From Siphonodentalium dalli (Eukaryota > Mollusca > Scaphopoda > Gadilida > Siphonodentaliidae), in assembly GCA_032622095.1 (NCBI GenBank), contig CP136064.1, positions 128,949,605 through 129,013,604 of the forward strand: a stretch of 64,000 bases of DNA, written 5' to 3'. This document shows, piece after piece, positions 55,836 through 64,000 of the stretch; within the stretch, counting starts at the first letter, position 1; each line of letters begins with the position of its first letter. Below the pieces are notes generated by a model that saw only the letters and a program-made list of their open reading frames with translations, was not told where the DNA came from and ran no database searches. A program made the translations under genes and the position numbers.

Positions 55836-57136
55836 TACTATATATTTTGAGAACTCCGTATATATATATGTGTATGTGTGGGTACTTCATAGAATCCAAA
55901 ACGCGTGTACAGATTGAGCTCAAATTTCGTATGTAAGTGTAAAATCCCACCGACACCGCCGTGGTCGCGTTTTTGGAGAAGCTCAGAGCACCCTTTATCC
56001 ACTCCCAAATCACCGCAAAGGCAGGGCGTGGGTTAATCAAGTGATTATTTAATGAGCGTAACTTGTTTTTGACGCATCGCTATAAAGAGCGTCTGTTTCC
56101 CATTCAACGTTATTAGCATCTGCAGAGTTATACGGGAACATTGAGTGCATTTCCTATGCGGGGAGATTTATTGGATGTAGTACTCTTACAACATCATTGT
56201 TATAGTATGTATGACACTTAGGTCAGGGCTTAGGGGGTAGTTATAGGCATAATGCTTCTCAGAAATCCCGGTTACAAACCAACACTCACAATTTCGTATT
56301 TACGCAAACGTTATCGCTCGAAATTTTTTATGCAGAGAGAAAGTGCTTTCCTATTTTTAGAACGCAACACATGTTTACGTCGCGTTGGGGTTCACGACGG
56401 GGACTATTGACTATTGATTAAAAAGGCACAATTAACTCATTGAAAAACGGCACTGCGGTGGTTAATCAAGTGATAATTAAATGAGCGTTTGTTTTTGACG
56501 CGTCGCTATTTAAGAGCGTTTATTTACAATTCAATGCAACGTTATCACTCGAAATTTAGCATCGAAAAAAATTATTATGCAGAGAGATATACGGGAACAA
56601 TACTTTTGAGTGCTTTCCTATGCGGAGAGATTTATTGGAAGTCATAGTACTTTTACAATTGGATCAGACGCAGTTGATTTACAATTCTTTGTGAATAGCT
56701 AGACTGCCATTCGTAAGGGTGGACAGCCTCTGTCAGGGGCTGCTCAATGGCCACGGGCAGGTTAAAACAAATCATACCTCTTTTAGGGACGGGTATCATA
56801 ATTTCTCTTGCTTAAAAAGTCTGTCGTTCCTAGGAACGGGGAAGTTTAGGACGGGTACCATGAATTAACTCATTGAAAAACAAAGAATGCGTTGTCTGTC
56901 GTTCCTAGGAAGGGGGATTTCATCGGGTCAATTTTTTCCGCCAGAAAAAGGCACAATTAACTCATTGAAAAACAAAAAAATTAAATTAAAAAATTAATTA
57001 AAAAAATTTAAATATAAAAAAAGAATTAAATTAAATTAAATTTAAAAAAAATTAAATTAATATTAAAAAATTAAAAACAAATTAAATATATGTCATGTTT
57101 CTGACCAACCACGCCAGTGGCGGGCTAACCTGCTAG
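55836..57136 (+). mobile_element. Helitron unit 8, non-autonomous, 1,301 bp, lacking the first bases
   Basis: Follows CTAG directly but begins TACTATATATTTTGAGAACT, so the expected TCTA is missing. Interior resembles unit 1 and unit 3. The AT-rich tail at 56980-57090 precedes CCACGCCAGTGGCGG, GCTAACCTG and CTAG. Confidence 0.82.
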
Positions 57137-57159
57137 TCTCATATATATTTTTGAAGACC

Positions 57160-57193
<34 letters not shown>

Positions 57194-57522
57194 CTTAATT
57201 CAAATCTACGATTCTCGACCGATGGGGACGAAACTTGGTATGTGTGTGTAGTTTGACCAGGCGGTGGTCGTTGTCGTATTGGCGAGCCCGTGCGACGCCC
57301 GTGCAGCGCATGCGCAGACGAGATCTCGGAAACGTGTGGAGCTATCGACTTGAAATTTGGTATGTGAATGTATCTTGCCCCGGATACGAATTTTATCGGG
57401 TCGCCGAGCCCGTGCGACGCCAGCTTCGTGCATGCGCAGACGAGATCTCGGAAACGGGTGGAGCTATCGACTTGGAAATTTGGTTTTTGAATAGCCCGGA
57501 CAACGTCGGGCTCATCGGCTAT
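57137..57522 (+). mobile_element. Helitron unit 9, non-autonomous, 386 bp
   Basis: Starts TCTCATATATATTTTTGAAG with a CTGT microsatellite; two 122-bp-type modules. The 3' hairpin is of the second type (GCCCGGACAACGTCGGGC) and the terminus reads CGGCTAT, a decayed CTAG. Confidence 0.78.
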
Positions 57523-58025
57523 TCTATTATATATTTTGGGAAATCTGTCTGTCTGTGTGCTCGCGATGGACTCGAAAACGGCCGAGCTGATTTCGATGAA
57601 ACTTGGTATGTGGGGGTACTTTCGGCCAGGGAGTGGCACGGGCTTATTAATTTGCCCGTGCGACGTGACCTTGACCTTGAAATCGGGTCATTTGAAGGTC
57701 AAACGCCCGAGTATCACGGGATTTCGATGAAAATTAGTGTCTAGGGATACTTTCGTATGGGGAGTGTCGTAAGCCTATTCGTTTGCCCGTGCGACGTGAC
57801 CTTGACCTTGAAATCGGGTCAATTGAAGGTCAAATTGCGAATTTTGATGGGATTTCGACGAAATTTGATACGTATGGTTACTTTTGTCCACTGAGTGTTT
57901 TGGACGGGTCAAATCGTGACCCCACCTCACCTTGACCTTCAAAATGGACAATTCAAGGTCAAATCGCGCAATTCTCCGAAAAGCAGAGGGGAAACAGCCC
58001 GGACGAAGTCGGGTCCACCTGCTAG
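57523..58025 (+). mobile_element. Helitron unit 10, second subfamily, 503 bp
   Basis: Starts TCTATTATATATTTTGGGAA; repeated ACTTTCGTATGG, CCCGTGCGACGTGACCTTGA and GGTCAAAT phrases; ends GCCCGGACGAAGTCGGG, TCCACCTG, CTAG. The solitary minus-strand copy at 37955-38617 belongs to this subfamily. Confidence 0.87.
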
Positions 58026-59119
58026 TCTAATATATATTTTGGGACTTCTGTCTGTTTGTTTATCTGTTAGCTATGGCCGGGAAAACTGCCGGACGGATTT
58101 AGCCCAAACTTGCTATCTAAGGGTAAAAACCCACGGGAATGGTAATCGGACCGCTTTTGAGAAGGTCCGAGCACTCCTTCTCCATCCCCGCCACCGCAAT
58201 GGGGAATCATGGGTTAATCGCGTGATGATTAAAGAGCGTTCGTATCTGCGGCGTCGTTGTTAAAGAGCGTTTAGACACTGTTAAACCGTTACATAGGAAA
58301 TATGCATGCATTTCCATCGCATAGAACTCGCTTCTACGAATCTTCCCAAGGCTGGCAAAATTGTTAATAAATGCGTTTATGTCGCTTCGATAATTGCCTA
58401 ATACAATTAAAGCGTGGAGTCTGTCCATTTTCCCATGAAAAATCGAATTCTACGACCACCGGGTTCGAGATATGTTATTATTTCCGACATCGTCATTTTT
58501 GTCACTCGAAATCACTCGATTCGGCGTCAATTCATCCCTTGCGATGGCTTCTAAAATTATGTCTTCACTTCCCAGTTATGCCCCAGTGTGGACTATGAGG
58601 AGAGATTTATTGCAAGTCATAAGATATTTTTTATTGCCCGGGAACAATACTTATTAGTTGATTCCATCGATCGTCTTATGTTTCCCTTTTCGACGCATCG
58701 CGTAAATAATGTACTTGCACTAAATCGTACCTCTTGACTCATCGCCGAGAGGCTTTATCTGTATGACATCATAAGGGTGCTGCTTTGTTTTGGACGGGTC
58801 AAATCGTTACCCCGACCTGACCTTGACCTTCAAAATGGTCAATTCAAGGTCAAATCGGGTAAAACGCACGGATTTCGACGAAATTTGATACCTTGGGTTA
58901 CTTTTTTCCGGGGACTGTTTTCGACTGGTCAAATCGTGATCCCGACCAGACCTTGACCTTCAAAATGGTCAATTCAAGGTCAAATCCCGCCTTTCGACGG
59001 ATGAAAGCATGGGACCATCGACGTGAAATGTGGGGTTACCTTGAAAAACAAAAATAAAAAATTAATGGATCGGCCAAATCCATGGGACCAATCCCGCCAG
59101 TGGCGGGCTAATCCGCTAG
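58026..59119 (+). mobile_element. Helitron unit 11, mosaic, 1,094 bp
   Basis: Starts TCTAATATATATTTTGGGAC at the CTAG junction and ends CCGCCAGTGGCGG, GCTAATCCG, CTAG. It pairs a second-subfamily 5' end with a first-subfamily 3' end. It is followed by T and unrelated sequence, so the array ends here. Confidence 0.85.
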
Positions 59120-60320
59120 TCTATATATGTAAACAAGTAGGATCTGTCCAGATTTTTCTATCAGACCCCTGGACCGAGTTCAACCAAATTTGGTGTGGTG
59201 ACTCGGGGCACCCTGGCGGATGTTATAATGGTATTAGTTTTTCAAAAAAATTTAATTAAATAAAATTGGTTTTGTTAAATTGAGCAAGGAATTCAATCTT
59301 TAAAAAAAAAAACAATATATATAAATCAAAATGTTTCATGACCAAATGTGCTTGAAGCGCACAAAGGGGCCGCCGCTAAATGAAGGCTCTGTCTAAGATC
59401 AAAATGAGTGCCAAGCCCCACGGGTATCTCTGATGCTGAATATATGTTCCCAAAGGGAGCCTGTTTCAGCTAGTTTAGTATAATATAAGTAAGTTGCTCC
59501 AATAGACTAACATAAGTGGTGTGGAATATGTTAGATAATGGGCTGGTTGACAGACTAATCAGGAAATAGTCAGAAATTATGAAATATTTTGCGTTCTGCA
59601 CAATGACCTAAGTTTACAGATGATCATCAATTTATAAAACATTTTTTTTCATTTAAAACAGCTTTTGAAACAGGTTTAACTGTTATTTGACCCTAATTGA
59701 GATAATTCCCAGTCATATGAGTGATATCAGTAGAGTTTTATGCGATTTTAGACCAATTTTAGTTGTTGTTGCTGGTTTGGGGGTGGTGGGTCTCCGAAAA
59801 TGCCAGATGCAAAAAAACGGCATACCTTCCTGCATATTTTTTATCCCCCGCCCCTGGACGAGCAACGTTATTTATTTTTAATAAGCAGCAAGAGGGTTAT
59901 CTTACCCAATTTCACAGTCATATATTGTTGTCGTATATAAACGTTTATATTCACATATATGCGGGTTTGTTTATATTTCATTACGTCGCTCTGGTACATT
60001 TACGACGATTGAGACATTCAGCCCGTTCAGTAGATGTGCTGGACCTGATGAACAACAATATTCAACAACAATAACCTGTGGCTAGGTCAACCATCATAAC
60101 ATTTGCTGATATTAGATTCAGGTATATTCAGGTATATTGGACAGTTAATGTAAATGCATGTGTACATACCAAAACATGCAAGAAGCTTATTATTAATATT
60201 AAATCAGGCTGAATTAGGAGGATAAAATGACTTTTTACCAGCTGTTTAGACACGTGCTCAGATTTGTTCAGTCCATTTAAACTTTGAACAAGCGTGTAAT
60301 AAATAGAAGTAAACATATAC
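59120..60320. other. Carbonic anhydrase intron sequence, no separate gene seen
   Basis: Anonymous AT-rich sequence downstream (minus sense) of the exon at 60321-60413. A fragment near 59150-59225 (GACCGAGTTCAACCAAATTT) resembles the modules at 61.3-61.9 kb. Confidence 0.4.
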
Positions 60321-60413
60321 CTTGAACATTGCACTCAATACAGCCAAACCATCTTCGTGTTCAAGCGCCGCACTCACATTATCGTATTCTTCTTTGTAGT
60401 GGACAATGTGAAT
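60321..60413 (-). CDS. Alpha-carbonic anhydrase, internal exon with a zinc-ligand histidine
   Basis: The 93-bp exon encodes IHIVHYKEEYDNVSAALEHE then DGLAVLSAMFK, the alpha-CA segment known as (E)LHLVHWN...PDGLAVLGVFL. The first His of IHIVH corresponds to the third zinc ligand (His119 in human CA2 numbering). The acceptor is ATAACATTGCAG and the donor TTCAAG/GTATATG, both good. The exon is in phase 0 at both ends, matching exon 4 of vertebrate CA genes and joining in frame to ISQEDNTD at 33616. Exon 3, which should carry the FHFHWG zinc ligands and end with the Glu before IH, was not found between 60414 and 64000 and probably lies beyond the window. SAM in place of GVF is a mild variation. 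Confidence 0.9.
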
Positions 60414-61269
60414 CTGCAATGTTATAACAGATATGATCAGATGTACATGCATTTGGATTATGACGTGTATATATATTAAACATTAACACTTACCCTGTGA
60501 CATGTCAGAAGCGTAACTCGTCTGATCAATTACATACTTTAACCGGTGCCAAAGTTTCGCTCCGTCGACAGTAGGCCTAAACGTGCATGTAAACTGGTTG
60601 GGGGGGGGGGGTCTTGCATTTATTTGTTAAAATGCTTGATGTCAACATAAAGTCCGAGCCCCAGACAGTGTGTATATATATATATATACTGAGTATAATA
60701 ATGTTGACTAAAAGTGTCCGCTGTCTGAGAAAATTGCTCCCTTAGCTTTGAACATTTCCCCTTTTAAACCAACAATAGTTTGCGTATGAAACAATTTATC
60801 TTAAAATGGTCACCCTAAAAAGAGCAAGAAGACAGTCATTGATTTTGAGTCGCCCGTTTTACTGCAAAAAAAAAACTGCGACTCTGAAGACCACAACAGT
60901 CAGTATTTGTCAAAATCACATAATCAGGGACTATAAACAGGTACGTTGATATAGGGTCTCCGTTGAGCGATGAGGAATGTCTACATTGAAATTTTAAACT
61001 GAACATTCTAGACCCCATATCCATAGCATAGTAGCCCGTCCTCCACCTTCCCAACGTGACCGAAATCCCAAGCTAGTAAAATTGCTTTTACACATCCATT
61101 TGAGTTGGAGTTTTACAACTGATGCACTGAAGATTTCCAACTGTTGGACACTAAACATATTTGAGTCCCAACTATCAATAGACCCTACACATCAAATGTC
61201 AAATTACCTTAAAGAGTCAAGTGGTTCCAGAGAAAATGTTTTAATGAGTTCTATATATCAGTGATTTCA
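60414..61269. other. Probable carbonic anhydrase intron
   Basis: Contains a poly-G run near 60600 and a TA microsatellite near 60675. No FHFHWG-type exon or other gene was recognised. Confidence 0.4.
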
Positions 61270-61860
61270 TTTGACAGATAAGTGGTAAGTCCCCTAGTCC
61301 TGTCATTCTTGATCGGTCGACCCCGTTTTAACCATTTTGTATCCCATTCACCCAATGATTCTCCATACTACATATAAGCTAATTAGGTCTCGTGGCTCTT
61401 GAGGAGAAGACATCTTAAGAATTACTATGGAGGGAAAGAGTTATGTCTCCGGACTCGATTCTATTTGACCTTGTGACCCTTTTGAACAAATCTGAATCCC
61501 AGTCACCAAAGTCACCCCCGATATTAAATATAAGCCAAATAGACTAGATGGCTCTTGCCAAGAAGATTTTTTAAGAATTACTATAGAGGGAAATAGTTAT
61601 GTCCCTGGTCTCGCTACTATTTGACCAGTTGACCCTATATGAACAAATCTGAATCGCAGGTACCAAAGGACCCTCCATATTAAATATAAGCTAAATAGAC
61701 CTGATGGTTCGTGATGAGAAGACGTTTTAAGAATTACTTTGGAGGGAAAGAGTTATGACCATTGCTCCGCCCCTATTTGACACAGTGACCACATTTAAAC
61801 AAATCTGAATCGCAGTAATCTAGGTAACATCACCAACTATGAGACCATTCGGTCTTTTGG
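61270..61860. repeat. Degenerate tandem array, unit about 157 bp
   Basis: Each unit contains TTGACC, GACC...TTTGAACAAATCTGAAT, then a CACCAA...ATATTAAATATAAGC stretch, AGATGGCTCTTG, GAGAAGA and TAAGAATTACTATGGAGGGA. At least three and a half units are readable, with starts near 61320, 61470, 61625 and 61785. Related sequence recurs at 62345-62530. Confidence 0.8.
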
Positions 61861-62329
61861 TTTTAAAGAAGATGTTTAAAGAACTGATGCCAAGATGAGT
61901 TAAAGAGGGTTAGCAGTCTATATATACACATAACATTAAAATACACACATGTATATAATAATATATTAAAACTATCACCGTAGAAATCTATTATCTGACA
62001 ATACTAAATTTGAAACCAAGAGCACAAATATTTTCTCTTGTGGATGGGTGGGTGCCGGGTGGAGTGGGTGTTAAATATCATGTTTGGATATTTGAACAAA
62101 TCCATGATACAATATGTAAATCTGGCCCTGTGATAAGTAGTTAATATAACAATCAACACTTTGCATCTGGCACTTAAATTAATGACCAAAAACCTCTGGC
62201 CACCTATGGGAAATGTTTATTAAAATATCAGATCAGATCAGATATCACATGATGATTTTATGTGTATGCCTAGGTAATTGGCTGAAGCATATATATAATT
62301 ATAATGAATTATATTATTATTGTCAGAAC

Positions 62330-62620
62330 AAGAGACTACCGTGTCTTCCGATTTTGGAGAAGAGGGCCTTTTAAGAATTACTATAGAGAGAAATAGTTTA
62401 ACTGTCACTGGCTCAGCCCATAATTGACCTGGTGATCCCTTTTGAACAAATCTTAACCCCTGTCACCCAGGGACAATCCCCACCAAATATGACCACATTC
62501 GGCCCTGCGGTTCTGGTGAAGACGATTGTTGACGGGCGGATAGACGAACGTACGATGAACGAGGACTGATGACTATAGCTCCACCGGAGACTCTTCGTCT
62601 CAGATGAGCTATTAAGCGAT
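62330..62620. mobile_element. Repeat-family end with GAACAAATCT module and hairpin terminus
   Basis: One and a half further modules of the 61.3-kb array lead into TTGACGGGCGGATAGACGAA and then AGCTCCACCGGAGAC, CTTCGTCTCAGATGAGCT. The last part is an inverted-repeat terminus of a type common at the ends of dispersed elements in marine invertebrates. It suggests that the array is the interior of such an element. Confidence 0.5.
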
Positions 62621-62718
62621 AAATCGATAGGTCCATCTTGAAGCTGGAAAATTGTGCGGATTGTGTGTGATATTTTAACTGCTCATAGAAACTGAATGTC
62701 ACTCTATCGATATATATT

Positions 62719-63722
62719 CGTGACATTTCAAACAATTTCAATTTAAAACTATAACCAATGTATGCTATAGTATTATAACAACAACTCTTTACTCTCACAA
62801 TTTGAGAGATATGTTCGATTTATGAAGAAAATTTTTTTTAAATAAAAACAACCATGTTTTCATGTAGGTCGATAGACACTTTGACAGGAAATAGTCTTAC
62901 AAACACACTGCATTATCAAGACTATAAACCCAACTAGGGTACGCACTCAGTCTACCATCTGAAATTATGACTTGTTGCGAGAAAAGAAATAAAACATTTT
63001 TCATTGCATATTTGAAGTTTTTTTGGTAGCCATTTGCAGAACTATTTTTTTATGGAAAAATCACCTTTAAAAAGTTTTCATAATGTCTGAAAAGATGAAT
63101 CAGTATTGAGTATTTATGTCTGCCAGATTATAGAAAACGTGGTTGAATAATATTTATGTAGTTTTATGTTGTTTTGGTACCAGATAAAAAATAGTCCTGC
63201 AAATGGCTGCCAATAAAATAAAATACGCCATGAAAAATGTTTTATTTATTTTCTCGCAGAGTCATGAGTTCAGATGGTAGACTGCGCGCATACCCTACCT
63301 AGGCTCATGGTAAATATTTAATTGAAGCCGAAATATTACGACAATAACACTGTAAACACTCAGCACAAATATTCTAGTCATATATTTTATTTGCATGTTT
63401 ATGTATATATTTTTTTGTTTTTTCTTTCTTTGCCATATTCTATATCCGTATAGCGATTGCGCAATAAAGTATCTATCTATCTATCTATCTATAGATAATG
63501 CAGTGTGGTTTTTTAAAATATGTTTTTTAATATTTCCTGTCAAACTGTCTATCGACCTACATGAAAAATTGGTCGTTTTTATTTTTTTAAATCACTTTTT
63601 GTCATAATTTGAGCATATTGCTCATATTGTGAATGTAATCACGTGTTGTAATATTTTTATAGCATACATTGGTTATAAAGAATAATGATTTTTCCTTCAA
63701 ATTGATTGTTTGAAATTGAGAT
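62719..63722. mobile_element. 1-kb foldback element with long imperfect arms
   Basis: ATAACCAATGTATGCTATA (62750), CATGTAGGTCGATAGACA (62861), CACACTGCATTATC, AGTCTACCATCTGAA (62950) and TAGCCATTTGCAGAACTATT (63028) all recur in reverse complement and reverse order between 63170 and 63690. Arms are about 340 bp on the left and 550 bp on the right. The length excess comes from a LINE-tail insertion. No transposase is seen. Confidence 0.88.
63315..63495 (+). mobile_element. LINE or SINE 3' tail inserted in the foldback
   Basis: Sequence absent from the left foldback arm, ending GCGATTGCGCAATAAAGTAT followed by (CTAT)n. AATAAAG plus a tetranucleotide tail is typical of a LINE/SINE 3' end. The body is too short to classify. 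Confidence 0.6.
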
Positions 63723-64000
63723 TTTTTTTAAATTCACGAATGGAGATTTTTTGAAAATTCACGAATGGGTGCCTCCTTATAATGTGTCTCATATGTGCTA
63801 ATGAATGACGACGTATAAAAAGAAGTGGCGAGAAAAACAGCCAGATAGAGTAATATAAGGCTTTAACGTCTTAATTTCACTTGTACATTTGGTTCTATTG
63901 TACACGAAACCCAAGAAGGGGCATACATATATTAAACAATTAAATTTGTATCTGTTAACATTTATCCATTATCCAAGTGGAACATTGCAGTGTCATTTTT

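Noticed and set aside
48200-57750. Dozens of overlapping open frames on both strands (for example MRRRDLGNGWSYRLEI types)
   Set aside because: They are repeated translations of the 122-bp Helitron module, open in several frames because of its GC-rich composition. No initiation context, domain or splice support.
61270-62620. Coding exons in the 61-62.6 kb repeats
   Set aside because: Modular repeats with stops in all frames; the similarity between units is at DNA level only.

Overview
This window is AT-rich nuclear DNA from an animal, most plausibly a marine invertebrate. The signs are an intron-split alpha-carbonic anhydrase gene, several clades of LINE retrotransposon, non-autonomous Helitrons, MITE-like foldbacks, many microsatellites and minisatellites, and dispersed tracts of AAGATGGCGGCC type. 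Some tandem repeats near 61-62.6 kb resemble repeats I associate with molluscs, but the sequence alone does not fix the phylum. There are no bacterial operons, CRISPR arrays or RNA genes that I can support.

Host genes. The best supported gene is an alpha-carbonic anhydrase on the minus strand. Three internal exons (60321-60413, 33550-33616, 24488-24645) have clean splice signals and compatible phases, and carry a zinc-ligand histidine and the LTTP substrate-pocket motif. They are separated by introns of about 26.7 kb and 8.9 kb, so almost everything between 24.5 and 60.4 kb is intronic. The first exons and the last exon were not found. Weaker candidates are a CpG-containing promoter at 25.78-25.82 kb (two NRF-1-like sites, then an ATGGCGG start) with a possible first exon, a 33-codon ORF at 26648, and a cluster of CUB-like exon copies on the minus strand at 36.4-37.8 kb.

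0-22 kb is retrotransposon territory: a degraded CR1/Jockey-type LINE (1-2337, minus), a second LINE (3.5-4.9 kb, minus), a head-to-head pair of LINE fragments (minus to 7690, then a Tx1/L1-like plus-strand copy to 10.14 kb), an old LINE (11.2-12.7 kb, minus) and a much fresher plus-strand LINE (13834-19348). The fresh LINE is 5'-truncated and lies exactly between two nearly identical 2.07-kb direct repeats (11761-13833 and 19349-21418), as if a giant target-site duplication had formed. A 1,974-bp TIR transposon (TA target) interrupts it, and that transposon holds a 583-bp TTAA-target MITE, giving a four-layer nest.

22-41 kb is carbonic anhydrase intron and exon sequence rich in palindromic and tandem repeats. 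These include two clusters of short palindromes (24.8 and 28 kb), an 85-95 bp minisatellite (29.9-30.4 kb), a 43-bp minisatellite (34.0-35.2 kb), several foldback MITEs, and a solitary reverse-oriented Helitron (37955-38617).

41-46 kb is a 4.9-kb imperfect palindrome with arms of about 2.2 kb and a unique spacer of about 0.6 kb carrying a short ORF. 45.9-59.1 kb is a tandem array of non-autonomous Helitrons, most joined directly as CTAG|TC, with variable numbers of an internal module of about 122 bp. 59-64 kb holds the carbonic anhydrase exon with the zinc-ligand histidine, a degenerate array of about 157 bp, and a 1-kb foldback into which a LINE tail has inserted.
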